Shown: positions 18,348 through 28,080, counted from the first letter of the stretch. The stretch is DNA of 64,000 nt from an uncultured Collinsella sp. (GCA_902470815.1 CABRHS010000005.1:61829-125828), one strand, 5' to 3'. The notes: generated by a model from the sequence alone, not told the origin. Numbers and translations: made by a program.

Positions 18348-18423
18348 GGGGGTTTAGCTCAGCTGGGAGAGCGCGGGCTTTGCAAGCCTGAGGTCAGGGG
18401 TTCGATCCCCCTAACCTCCACCA
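18348..18423 (+). tRNA. tRNA-Ala (TGC)
   Basis: Cloverleaf of 76 nt with encoded CCA. The acceptor stem is GGGGGTT/AACCTCC with one G-T wobble; the G3-U70 pair is the classic alanine identity element. The anticodon loop CTTTGCAAG contains TGC. Confidence 0.97.
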
Positions 18424-18436
18424 TATGAACTGTTGG

Positions 18437-18462
18437 GGCATCGGCGTCGTCGGTGCCTTTTT
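18437..18462 (+). terminator. Terminator after tRNA-Ala
   Basis: GGCATCG pairs with CGGTGCC (one G-T) around a 7-nt loop and is followed by five T. It lies between tRNA-Ala and the ribosome binding site of the next gene. Confidence 0.8.
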
Positions 18463-18478
18463 GCATTAAGGAGCAGTC

Positions 18479-18934
18479 ATGGCTGAGCAGATGAACGACG
18501 CGCCGCGCGATGAGGTTTCCCCTGAGCTCGATGCCATGGTGTGCGACCTGCTCGATGACTTCCTCAACGCCCTCGCCGACGGCGAGGAGCTCGGCGTGGT
18601 TCTCATCGCGGAAGATTCGAATGCCAACCGCTACCAGGCGTGTTTCACGGAGGATGGCCCCGAGGCGTGCCTTGAGGGCGCTCAGCATTTCATCGAGGCC
18701 AACGCGGCCGGCATCCAATCGGACCATGTAGGTCCCCTCGACCGCTATGCGATTGCCTATGCGGGCGGCGTGGAGCTCGACTGCGAGTTCCAGGACGCCA
18801 TCATCGTGAGTTTTTACCAGCGCGGCATGTCCGTGGGCTACTCCGCATACGTCCTCTACTCCGGCGCGGGCACCGGGGAGGGCTTCATGTGGTGCGATCC
18901 CGAGCCCGCCGGCGAGGAGCCCTCGCTGCTCTAA
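18479..18934 (+). CDS. Small acidic protein of unknown function
   Basis: A 151-aa soluble, strongly acidic protein that I do not recognise. It begins MAEQMNDAPRDEVSPELDAM. Its middle has alternating hydrophobic segments (LGVVLIAEDSNANRYQACF, YAIAYAGGVEL, AIIVSFYQRGM) that suggest a small alpha/beta fold with ligand- or protein-binding use. No cysteine cluster, helix-turn-helix or membrane segment is seen. AAGGAGCAGTC precedes the ATG. It follows the tRNA-Ala terminator directly, so it either has a promoter overlapping that region or depends on read-through. Codon use is that of the neighbours, which supports a real gene. Confidence 0.75.
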   Translation: MAEQMNDAPRDEVSPELDAMVCDLLDDFLNALADGEELGVVLIAEDSNANRYQACFTEDGPEACLEGAQHFIEANAAGIQSDHVGPLDRYAIAYAGGVELDCEFQDAIIVSFYQRGMSVGYSAYVLYSGAGTGEGFMWCDPEPAGEEPSLL

Positions 18935-19083
18935 GCGCGAGCGTGGCGATGTGCCCGGCCCCGCCGTGCAGGCCGTGAGCGCATGGAGGACGGCTTCCGC
19001 CCTTCCCTTCGCGCCCAAGCTTCAGATTATGTGTAGTGCCGGCAAACCCGCTGGTTAAAAACAAATGAGTTGTTTGCAACGGC

Positions 19084-19094
19084 TACAATACCGC
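19084..19094 (+). promoter_or_regulatory. -10 box of typA in TACAATACCGC context
   Basis: TACAAT (19084-19089) is followed directly by ACCGC, the same string seen before tRNA-Lys and carA. No convincing -35 box lies at the usual distance. The start would give a leader of nearly 90 nt before typA. Confidence 0.5.
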
Positions 19095-19182
19095 CGTATC
19101 GAAAAACCGATTACCGAACATGTGGGGCGCTTCGCCGGGCATAGGCTTGCGCGCCAGAGGATATACGGATAAGGGGACGCCC

Positions 19183-21009
<1,827 letters not shown>

Positions 21010-21041
21010 GACGTGGCGGCGCGCAGTTAGCTGGTAAGATG

Positions 21042-21076
21042 TCCCGGATGGCCTAGGGCCGTCCGGGATTTTTTTT
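21042..21076 (+). terminator. Terminator after typA
   Basis: TCCCGGATGGCC pairs with GGCCGTCCGGGA around a 3-nt loop, followed by a run of eight T that ends right at the ribosome binding site of the next gene. Confidence 0.9.
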
Positions 21077-21087
21077 GGAGGGGCAGC

Positions 21088-21828
21088 ATGGAGAACACGA
21101 CGTCGCGCGAGGGGCTGGGGCAGGACCCGCTCGCATCTGACGAGGAGATCGCGCGGGTCCACGCCCGCAATGATTGGCAAATCGCCGCGGATCGCGCCCT
21201 TGCCGACATCCGCCGCCGCTCGCGCGAGGGCAAGCTCACCACGCCGGATAGGTGGGTCAAGCGCGCGTTCGCCCCGGAGGGCGTCGACCCCCGCGCATTC
21301 GCCGAGGACCTGCTCGCGTATATAGAGGAGCACCCCCATGCCGAGGATACGCCGGCGATGGGCAAGCAGGAGCTTCCGCTGGGGTACGACGACCGCCCCG
21401 AGCTCGACGAGCTCGACCTCGACGACCCCCTGCCCGAGCCGGAGGTGACGGATATCGTCTTGCTCTACGGCAGGTCCGGCACATATATGTATTCCAAGCC
21501 CCTCATGTCGCACAGCTACGCGCACGCGCTTTTCAACACGGCGGAGGGGGACGACTTGGCGACCTTCGCGGATGTCGTCCGCACGGAATCCAGGGTGTAT
21601 CCGCGACCGGTCGCCGCATCCGACTTTCTCAACCAGCCCTATCTGTGGCCCGCATCGAAGGTCGTCTCGCTGTATGAGGCTGCATCCCGTGACGAGGCCT
21701 ATGCGGACATAGAGATCACGCAGACGAGCTTGAACGAGTCGTATTTCTATTCGACCAGGCACCTCTCGCCCGCTCAGGCCAAGGCCCTGGCGGAGTGGTA
21801 CGGTGTTGAGAAGTTCCGCAACCCGTGA
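21088..21828 (+). CDS. Unrecognised 246-aa protein at the head of the redox island
   Basis: I do not recognise this family. The first ~130 residues are charged and rich in Asp, Glu and Arg. The C-terminal half is folded in appearance: VTDIVLLYGRSGTYMYSKPL, then SYAHALFNTAEGDD, ending with an EWYGVEKFRNP segment. No cysteines, signal peptide or membrane segments are seen. TTTGGAGGGGCAGC gives a good ribosome binding site. It is 83 bp upstream of the NifU-like gene and close to an AOR operon. E. coli ydhYVWXUT, another AOR-family operon, also contains small orphan proteins (YdhW, YdhT); relation to them is speculation I cannot test here. Confidence 0.65.
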   Translation: MENTTSREGLGQDPLASDEEIARVHARNDWQIAADRALADIRRRSREGKLTTPDRWVKRAFAPEGVDPRAFAEDLLAYIEEHPHAEDTPAMGKQELPLGYDDRPELDELDLDDPLPEPEVTDIVLLYGRSGTYMYSKPLMSHSYAHALFNTAEGDDLATFADVVRTESRVYPRPVAASDFLNQPYLWPASKVVSLYEAASRDEAYADIEITQTSLNESYFYSTRHLSPAQAKALAEWYGVEKFRNP

Positions 21829-21911
21829 TGGCGGGGCCGGTATGGCGACGACGCGCGCCGTGGCATAGACGATGACGGCGCCCTTGCGGCGCAAAAGGGA
21901 GGGAGACCGAG

Positions 21912-22502
21912 ATGGCAAAGCGACGGTTGACGGAGGACACGCCGTTCTTGCGCACCCCGGACATGTATCAGATAGAGAACGACGCCCCGATCACCGAGTA
22001 CTCGGAGCGGTCGCTCAACCTCATAGCCGACGCGCGTAACGGCGGCATTCCGGAGGACGCCAACGCGTTCTGCAGCGTGGGCAAGGAGAAGCGCGGGACC
22101 GTCCAGATGCAGCTGTTCGCCCGCATAGATCCCCAAAGCGAGACGTTCGAGGAGGTTGGCTTCCGCAGTCATGGGTGCCTGGCGGCAATTGCCTGCGCAA
22201 CGGCCCTCGCCACCATGTTGCGCGGCAAGACCTTCGACGAGGCACTCGCCATCACCAAGGAGGACATCCTCGAGTACGTGGGCGGCCTGCCCAACGGCCG
22301 CAAGTACACGCTCACCTACGCCGTCGAGGCGGTGCGAGCCCTCATAGGCGATTACCTGTTGCGCATCAAGGGGTATGACCTGGCGCAGCTCGACAAGGCG
22401 ATTCCCTGCGACGGGATGTGCCCCAACTGCCTCCTGACCGAGAACTGCTCCCTCCGCGACGAGCGCGTGGACCAGGAGCTCCGGGAGGCCGGGGAGATAT
22501 AA
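21912..22502 (+). CDS. NifU/IscU-like iron-sulfur scaffold, atypical
   Basis: The 196-aa protein matches the NifU N-terminal/IscU domain: FRSHGCLAAIACATALATML corresponds to the second scaffold cysteine loop, followed by GKTFDEALAITKEDILEYVGGLP and an AVEAVRALIGDYL helix. The third scaffold cysteine (the KxHCS loop of IscU) is replaced by KYTLTY. At the C-terminus a CDGMCPNCLLTENC cluster offers four other cysteines. It may assemble or carry Fe-S clusters for the adjacent Fe-S-rich oxidoreductase operon. GGGAGGGAGACCGAG precedes the ATG. The family call is fairly firm; the specific role is inferred from neighbours. Confidence 0.75.
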   Translation: MAKRRLTEDTPFLRTPDMYQIENDAPITEYSERSLNLIADARNGGIPEDANAFCSVGKEKRGTVQMQLFARIDPQSETFEEVGFRSHGCLAAIACATALATMLRGKTFDEALAITKEDILEYVGGLPNGRKYTLTYAVEAVRALIGDYLLRIKGYDLAQLDKAIPCDGMCPNCLLTENCSLRDERVDQELREAGEI

Positions 22503-22514
22503 GTCTCGCGGGGC

Positions 22515-22653
22515 ATGGTCATTATTCTGCAAATAGAATAATGACCATCTGCGGCTTAAACGCTTTATTCAGGCATAATTGAACATGTCTGCATGTGCGC
22601 ATTTTCTCTGCGCACAGTGCCTCAGGTTCCGCGGGCGAACGCGCGCCCGCGAG
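22515..22653 (+). promoter_or_regulatory. Leader of the AOR operon with three inverted repeats
   Basis: Within 140 bp lie three stems. ATGGTCATTATTCT (22515-22528) pairs with AGAATAATGACCAT (22535-22548), a perfect 14-bp palindrome with a 6-nt loop. TGTGCGCA (22594-22601) pairs with TGCGCACA (22609-22616). GCGGGCG (22631-22637) pairs with CGCCCGC (22644-22650), just before the ribosome binding site. None has a T-run, so terminators are unlikely. An operator or structured leader is the better reading. Confidence 0.6.
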
Positions 22654-22672
22654 GCAAATAGGGGAGGAAATT

Positions 22673-23398
22673 ATGAAAGAGAACACCGCCATGGAGCAGG
22701 TAGGCTCCGGCGCGGACCGTCTCGACTCCTTCTTCACCCGTCGTGGGTTCGTGAAGGTGTCGGGCGCGTTCGTGGCGGGCATGGTGGCGCTGGGGTTGCT
22801 CCCGGATTCCGCCGCCGCTGCTCCCACGAGCTCAAAGGGCGAGGTCGACTATTACGCGACCCCGGCCCACGTGCTCAAGGTCAACCGCGCGCGCTGCACC
22901 GGTTGCCAGCGCTGCGAGATGATGTGCACGCTTAAGAACGACGGCGCTTCCCAGCCCGCCGCCGCGCGCATCCACGTGCACGACGGCCTGCAGTTCGGCT
23001 CGGACTGGGAGTCCTGCGACGGCCTGTTCTACTCCTGCGAGTGGCAGATCCGCGCATGTCACATGTGCACCACCGCCCTGTGCCAGACGTCGTGCCCGCA
23101 CGGCGCCATCGTCACGACCGAGAACGGCACCCGCACCGTCGACCCCGAGAAGTGTGTGGGTTGCGGCACCTGTGTGGCCGCCTGCCCGTGGCACATGCCC
23201 GTGGTCAACACCGAGACCCACAAGTCCACGAAGTGCATCGCTTGCGGTCGTTGCGCCGATCAGTGCCCCAACGGCGCTCTCGAGCTCATCAAGTGGGAGA
23301 ACGTGAACCACTCTTCCGGCCCCACCCGTTCCGAGACCAAGTGGCCCTACGTCAGCGAGGTCCAGGACTTCGTTGCCGGCGGCAAGATCGCCCAGTAA
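22673..23398 (+). CDS. Tat-exported 4x[4Fe-4S] ferredoxin-like electron-transfer subunit
   Basis: The 241-aa protein starts with a twin-arginine signal: TRRGFVK at residues 22-28, a hydrophobic stretch, then a likely cleavage after AAAA near residue 50. The mature part has four cysteine sets: CTGCQRCEMMC; a middle set with CEWQIRACHMC and CQTSC; CVGCGTCVAAC; and CIACGRCADQC. This is the DmsB/HybA/PhsB-type electron-transfer layout. It should pass electrons between the AOR-family catalytic subunit and the membrane cytochrome encoded next. ATG at 22673 is preceded by GGGGAGGAAA. The following gene is 12 bp away, so they are one operon. Confidence 0.9.
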   Translation: MKENTAMEQVGSGADRLDSFFTRRGFVKVSGAFVAGMVALGLLPDSAAAAPTSSKGEVDYYATPAHVLKVNRARCTGCQRCEMMCTLKNDGASQPAAARIHVHDGLQFGSDWESCDGLFYSCEWQIRACHMCTTALCQTSCPHGAIVTTENGTRTVDPEKCVGCGTCVAACPWHMPVVNTETHKSTKCIACGRCADQCPNGALELIKWENVNHSSGPTRSETKWPYVSEVQDFVAGGKIAQ

Positions 23399-23410
23399 AG
23401 GAGAAGCGCA

Positions 23411-25657
23411 ATGGCTGAAACCTCTTACGGTTGGGCTGGCTGGATCGCCCGCGTCAACCTCACGAGCGGAGATATCACCGAAGAGTCCGATGTCGAGATG
23501 CAGAAGGACTACATCGGTGGCATGGGCTTCGCGAACAAGATCATGTACGACGAGGTCGGCCCCGAGGTCGATTGGATGGACGAGGAGAACAAGGCCGTTC
23601 TCGCCGTCGGTCCGCTGACCGGTTCCGGCGTGCCGCTGGCCGGCCGCTCCACCTGGGCCTCCCTGTCGACCTTCACCACCGATCACCTGGTCGTCGACAT
23701 GCACTGCGGTGGCCAGCTCGGCGCCATGCTCAAGTACTCGGGCCACGACGGCCTGATCATCGAGGGCAAGGCCAAGAAGCCGTGCTACATCTTCATCGAC
23801 GACGACAAGATCTCGATCGAGGACGCCTCCGCCCTGTGGGGCAAGGGCACCCGCGAGACCACCGAGGCCCTGTGCAAGAAGCACGGCGCCGAGTGCTGCG
23901 TGGCCACCATCGGCCCCGCCGGTGAGAACCTGCTGCCGTACGCCTGCGTGATGAACACCCGTTCCCACTCCGCCGGCGCCGGCCTGGGCGCCGTCTTTGG
24001 CGTCAAGAACCTCAAGGCCGTCGTCATCCGCGGCACCAAGGCCTGCCATGTCGCCGACCCGCAGATGGTCGCCGACCTGTCCGACTACATGATCGCCCAG
24101 GTCATCGGCTCCAACAACAACCACGTCGTGCCCAGCACCCAGCAGTCCTGGGCCGAGTACTACGACGCCGGCTCCCGTTGGACCGCCCGCAAGGGCCTCT
24201 ACTGGGCTGCCGCCGAGGGTGGTCCCATCGAGACCGGCGAGCCCAAGCCGTTCGAGCCCAACACCATGGGCTATCGCTGCATGAAGTCCACCAAGGACAT
24301 GGGCCCCGCCGCCGAGAAGTACACCGTCAAGATGGCCGGCTGCCACGGCTGCCCCGTGCGCTGCTATGCCCAGGTGCACGTGCCGTACGTCCAGGAGAAG
24401 ACGGGCTACGAGTCCCAGGGCAACACTTGCGTTCCCGGCTTCCCCTTCTCCGCCTACATGCAGTCCTTCCTCAAGGCTGAGGGCATCTACGAGGAGGACG
24501 GCAAGACCCTGTCCGACCTCTCCGTGAGCTACAACATGCTCATCTCCGCCACCGTGGACGACCTGGGCCTGTGGTGCAACTACGCCCAGCTCTACCGCGA
24601 CCTGGCTTACACCTACTCCGCCGGCATCCTGGACAAGCACGTGCCGGCCGAGCAGATGGCCGAGTACAACTTCGACGCCATCATCCACGGCAAGGACCCC
24701 TCGAGCTTCATCAAGATCCTGCTTGACATCGCCTCCAACGACACCGAGAACAAGCCGATTTCCTGGCTCGGCCACGGTCCCATCGTCTGGACGAAGGAGT
24801 GGGGTTGCGAGGACTGGTTCGACAACCAGAAGTCCGCGCTGATCAACTACCGCGGTTGGCCGGTCCACCACTCCATCGAGACCTTCGGTCAGGTCGGCGG
24901 CCTGTACAACATGATGTTCAACCGCGACGACATGATCCACTCTGCCGTCAACTTCCACGGCTGCGGCCTTCCCTATGAGCTCAAGGAAGAGATGGCCACG
25001 GAGATGTGGGGCGAGGGCGCCATCGACCCGGTGAAGAACTACACCGAGATGAACGAGGCAAAGGCCGAGTTCGCCTGGTGGAGCATCGTCACCGACGTCC
25101 TGCATGACTCGCTCGTCCTCTGCAACTGGGTGTGGCCCATGGCCATGGCGCCCGCCAAGGAGCGCAGCTACCGCGGCGACCTGGACCTCGAGGCCCAGTT
25201 CTACACCGCCGTCACCGGCCAGGAGGTCACCATCGACGACCTGTACAAGGCCGGCGAGCGCATCATGACCCTCCAGCGCGCCAACACCGTGCGCGGCATG
25301 AAGGACAAGGACGGCAACGTGGGCTGCAACGACATGCGCAATGTCCACGACGTCATCACCGAGTGGGTCTTCGAGAAGGATCCCGAGATCGAGCCCTTCA
25401 CCGCCGGCACCGACAAGATGGAGCGCAAGGACTGGAAGAAGGCCCTTACCATGCTCTACAAGCGCTTCGGTTGGGACGAGAAGCTCGGCTGCCCCACCAA
25501 GGAGTGCCTGAAGGACCTCGGTATGGACGACGTCGCCGAGGACCTCGAGTCCCGCGGCCTGCTCACCGAGGGTGGCGTTGCCTTCGACAAGCGTACCCGC
25601 ACCTACGACCACATTCTCGAGAAGTACTGCGGCGACAACCCGGCGCTGTCCGCTTAA
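23411..25657 (+). CDS. Aldehyde ferredoxin oxidoreductase family protein (tungsto/molybdopterin enzyme)
   Basis: The 748-aa protein has the AOR N-terminal domain (GWIARVNLTSGDITEE; GPLTGSGVPLAGRS; GHDGLIIEGKAKKP). The single [4Fe-4S] cluster ligands are C311, C314 and C318 in CHGCPVRC, with the distal C571 in LVLCNW. The family binds tungsten or molybdenum with bis-pyranopterin and oxidises aldehydes or reduces carboxylates; members include E. coli YdhV and BamB. It is about 130 residues longer than archaeal AOR. It has no signal peptide although both operon partners face outward, so it may be co-exported with the Tat partner or stay inside. Substrate unknown. AAAGGAGAAGCGC precedes the ATG. 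Confidence 0.92.
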   Translation: MAETSYGWAGWIARVNLTSGDITEESDVEMQKDYIGGMGFANKIMYDEVGPEVDWMDEENKAVLAVGPLTGSGVPLAGRSTWASLSTFTTDHLVVDMHCGGQLGAMLKYSGHDGLIIEGKAKKPCYIFIDDDKISIEDASALWGKGTRETTEALCKKHGAECCVATIGPAGENLLPYACVMNTRSHSAGAGLGAVFGVKNLKAVVIRGTKACHVADPQMVADLSDYMIAQVIGSNNNHVVPSTQQSWAEYYDAGSRWTARKGLYWAAAEGGPIETGEPKPFEPNTMGYRCMKSTKDMGPAAEKYTVKMAGCHGCPVRCYAQVHVPYVQEKTGYESQGNTCVPGFPFSAYMQSFLKAEGIYEEDGKTLSDLSVSYNMLISATVDDLGLWCNYAQLYRDLAYTYSAGILDKHVPAEQMAEYNFDAIIHGKDPSSFIKILLDIASNDTENKPISWLGHGPIVWTKEWGCEDWFDNQKSALINYRGWPVHHSIETFGQVGGLYNMMFNRDDMIHSAVNFHGCGLPYELKEEMATEMWGEGAIDPVKNYTEMNEAKAEFAWWSIVTDVLHDSLVLCNWVWPMAMAPAKERSYRGDLDLEAQFYTAVTGQEVTIDDLYKAGERIMTLQRANTVRGMKDKDGNVGCNDMRNVHDVITEWVFEKDPEIEPFTAGTDKMERKDWKKALTMLYKRFGWDEKLGCPTKECLKDLGMDDVAEDLESRGLLTEGGVAFDKRTRTYDHILEKYCGDNPALSA

Positions 25658-25681
25658 GTCGCTTGAGGTAGAGGAGCAACT

Positions 25682-26356
25682 ATGGCTGATGAGACCAAGG
25701 AGACGAACGTGGCAGAGACCGCGTCCGAGACTCCCAAGAAGAAGCGCGATTGGAAGGGCAAGCGTCTTCCCATCGTGATCGCCGCCGTCGTGGCCGTGAC
25801 GGTCCTCGGTGTCGCCGGTTGGGCCTGGCGCGCCACCCCCGGCTACTGCGACGCCCTGTGCCACAGCACCATGGGCAAGTATTACGACACGTTCGAGAAT
25901 CAGGTCGATTCCCTTGCGTTCGCCCACAAGGGCGTCGTGAACGGCAAGTGCCTGGACTGCCACGAGAACACGCTGGGCACCTCCGCCCGCATGGTGCAGT
26001 CCCAGCTCACCGGCGATCACGAGAGCCCGCTCGCCAAGGTGACCTACACCAACGAGTTCTGCCTGCAGAGCGGCTGCCACGCGGGCGCCGGCATCATGCC
26101 CGGTGCGAGCGAGTCCTCCACCAAGGATCTCGCTTTCGACCCGCACAGCGACTTCCATGGCGTGCAGCAGTGCAATTCCTGCCACCGCATGCACGATCAG
26201 AGCGTCTTCACCTGCGCCGGCTGCCACCAGGTCGGTGCCTGGGAGGGTGAGGGCGGTATCCCCGAGGGTTGGACCAAGGTCGACCTCGGTGACGGCCAGC
26301 AGGGCGCCGTGCCGGACGGTTGGACCACCCCGTTCCTGTTCGAGGCCGCCGAGTAA
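25682..26356 (+). CDS. Membrane-anchored five-heme c-type cytochrome
   Basis: The 224-aa protein has a charged N-terminus, one uncleaved membrane anchor (about 29-49) and an extracytoplasmic part with five heme-binding motifs: CDALCH (C56, C60, H61; CX3CH), CLDCH, CLQSGCH (CX4CH), CNSCH and CAGCH. The first has a Met three residues after the His, reminiscent of the NapC/NrfH first heme. The layout suits a quinol-linked or extracellular electron conduit for the AOR and Fe-S subunits. It lies 24 bp after the AOR gene and is followed by the operon terminator. The two widened motifs are unusual for standard heme ligation. Confidence 0.87.
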   Translation: MADETKETNVAETASETPKKKRDWKGKRLPIVIAAVVAVTVLGVAGWAWRATPGYCDALCHSTMGKYYDTFENQVDSLAFAHKGVVNGKCLDCHENTLGTSARMVQSQLTGDHESPLAKVTYTNEFCLQSGCHAGAGIMPGASESSTKDLAFDPHSDFHGVQQCNSCHRMHDQSVFTCAGCHQVGAWEGEGGIPEGWTKVDLGDGQQGAVPDGWTTPFLFEAAE

Positions 26357-26410
26357 CGGCGATCGCCCGAGCACGGATCTTCCGGGCGCGGAACAGATCG
26401 AATCGCGAGA

Positions 26411-26437
26411 GGGCGGGCCTTCGGGCCCGCCCTTTTT
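26411..26437 (+). terminator. Terminator of the AOR operon
   Basis: GGGCGGGCC pairs with GGCCCGCCC around a TTCG tetraloop, followed by five T. Confidence 0.92.
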
Positions 26438-26517
26438 CATAACGGCCTGCATCCCTAAACTGCACATACGGGTGTGGCATACTTGCTCCGACAACGATTC
26501 GACAAGGAGGGACCGCG

Positions 26518-26778
26518 ATGATTGACCTCGATTTCAAGCCGCGCGGCGTTTGCGCGCGCATGATTCACGTGGAACTGTCAGACGATGGCCAGACCATCGA
26601 GCACGTTTCGTTCGAAGGGGGGTGCAACGGCAACCTCAAGGCCATAGGAAAGCTCGTCGCCGGCCAGCCGGTCGACCGCGTCGTCGAGATGCTCGAGGGG
26701 AACACCTGCGGCCCTCGCAAGACCTCTTGCGCCGACCAGATGACTCGCGCCCTGCGCGAGGCTCAGGCCGGGGCTTAG
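26518..26778 (+). CDS. TSCPD domain protein (TIGR03905 type)
   Basis: An 86-aa protein that is essentially one TSCPD domain: GGCNGNLKAIGKLVAG in the centre and CGPRKTSCADQM near the C-terminus, which contains the name-giving TSC.D pattern. Cysteines in the GGC and CG..TSC motifs probably bind a metal. The domain also occurs at the C-terminus of class II ribonucleotide reductases, but the small stand-alone form has no proven function. AAGGAGGGACCGCG gives a strong ribosome binding site. The Tat lipoprotein gene begins 3 bp after its stop, so the two are probably co-transcribed. Confidence 0.88.
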   Translation: MIDLDFKPRGVCARMIHVELSDDGQTIEHVSFEGGCNGNLKAIGKLVAGQPVDRVVEMLEGNTCGPRKTSCADQMTRALREAQAGA

Positions 26779-26781
26779 GTT

Positions 26782-28029
26782 ATGGCGCATATGGTGCCTG
26801 ACGGTAAAACGCCGGTCGACTCGGCGCCCGCATCTTGGAAGGGCGTGAGCCGGCGCTCGCTCGTGAAGGGCGCCGCGGCGGCCGGTGCCGCCATCACGGC
26901 GATATCGCTGACGGGCTGCGGCGATCAGGCCACCGGCCCCACTGTGAGCGAAGAGCCCCAGGTCATCACCGATGACTCCAAGATTGTCAACGTCATCGAG
27001 GATTTCGAGGGCGTCGACAACGTCCTTGCCCCCCAATTCGTTTGGGACCTGCCGCTCGGGACGGTTCCGTTTCACTGCGAGGGAGCGTGGGCCGCACTGC
27101 TTGAGGCCCCGGCGAGTGCCAGGGCGGTCAACACCCTCGGCATCATATCGCTCGCGAGCGGCAATCGCGCAACGCTCGTGCCCGAGCCGATCAAGGGCAA
27201 GGCGTTCGGCTTTCATGATGTGCGATGTGGCGAGCGGATGTACGCTTGGGTCGAGATGAATTACGCGACCGGCGAATGGGTGCTCATCGCCCAGCAGCTG
27301 GAGAACGGGGCCCTTGTGGGTGAGCCCGTCGAGCTCGACGATGGTGATGTCGATTGGGAGCCCGCCCGCTTCACCATCACGGGGTCCTCGGTCATCTGGC
27401 AGAAGATGCCCCTCGCATCCGGTTCCAAGCGCTCCGAGTTCTCACATTGCTACAGATGGGCCAGCGGCGACGCGAAGGCGAAGGAGCTGTTCGAGAGCCC
27501 CGGGCGATTTGCGACATGGCCGCGCGTGAGCGAGGGATTCCTCACCATCGCCCCTCGCGTCAAGTCAGAGGACGGGACGTTCTACGGCTTGACCGCCATT
27601 GACTTGGAGAGCAGCAACAAGGTATCGGCCCAGCTCGTCATGCCCGAGACGGTCAGTCCATTCGAGGCGGTGTACATGGGCGGGCAGTTCGCCTTCTCCG
27701 TCGAGGCGAACTACGGATACGGGGGCAGCCTGGGCAACATGGGCACGTTCCTCGGCAACGCGGGCGGCCCATTCGTGTTCCTGAGCCGCGAACCACTCGC
27801 GTGCGTCGCCGGCAAGGGGGACACGTACCTGGTGAAGGCGCAGTCCTCTCACTTCGTCATCGATGTGGGTGCGCAGACGTACGCGGTGCTGACCGCTCCG
27901 GACAAGGCGATCGACTACGGCGACTATCCCGCGAGCGAGGGCACGACCGACCGATTCGTGACATATGCGACGGTGCGCGGTGACGACGGGTTGCCAGCTG
28001 CCGTGCGTCTGAGGGTGTTTGGGCTGTAA
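26782..28029 (+). CDS. Tat-secreted lipoprotein of unknown function, beta-propeller-like
   Basis: The 415-aa protein begins with a twin-arginine lipoprotein signal: SRRSLVKG (RR at 24-25), an Ala-rich core, then lipobox LTGC with Cys46 as the lipidated residue. The mature part has repeated beta-strand segments with W and Y at intervals (VEMNYATGEWVLIAQQLENG, SSVIWQKMPL, ETVSPFEAVYMGGQFAFS), as in propeller-fold proteins. Tat export suggests folding before transport or a cofactor, though none is recognisable. Similar Tat lipoproteins are common in Coriobacteriia. It lies 3 bp behind the TSCPD gene. Confidence 0.78.
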   Translation: MAHMVPDGKTPVDSAPASWKGVSRRSLVKGAAAAGAAITAISLTGCGDQATGPTVSEEPQVITDDSKIVNVIEDFEGVDNVLAPQFVWDLPLGTVPFHCEGAWAALLEAPASARAVNTLGIISLASGNRATLVPEPIKGKAFGFHDVRCGERMYAWVEMNYATGEWVLIAQQLENGALVGEPVELDDGDVDWEPARFTITGSSVIWQKMPLASGSKRSEFSHCYRWASGDAKAKELFESPGRFATWPRVSEGFLTIAPRVKSEDGTFYGLTAIDLESSNKVSAQLVMPETVSPFEAVYMGGQFAFSVEANYGYGGSLGNMGTFLGNAGGPFVFLSREPLACVAGKGDTYLVKAQSSHFVIDVGAQTYAVLTAPDKAIDYGDYPASEGTTDRFVTYATVRGDDGLPAAVRLRVFGL

Positions 28030-28043
28030 GGCCCTGATGATAT

Positions 28044-28080
28044 GCGGCTTCGCATGCGCGACAGGTCCCCGCGAAGCCGC
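28044..28080 (+). terminator. Hairpin after the Tat lipoprotein gene
   Basis: GCGGCTTCGC (28044-28053) and GCGAAGCCGC (28071-28080) form a perfect 10-bp stem with a 17-nt loop. There is no T-run, so termination is possible but not certain. Confidence 0.45.

Noticed and set aside
22515..22548. Palindrome read as terminator of the NifU-like gene
   Set aside because: Perfect stem but no T-run on either strand, and an AT-rich stem; an operator is the better reading.
22832..26494. Very long minus-strand open frame opposite the AOR operon (1220 codons)
   Set aside because: It is the mirror of GC-rich codon structure of the real genes on the plus strand, has no ribosome binding site, and its composition (Val, Ala, Gly, Asp, His runs) is typical of antisense shadows.
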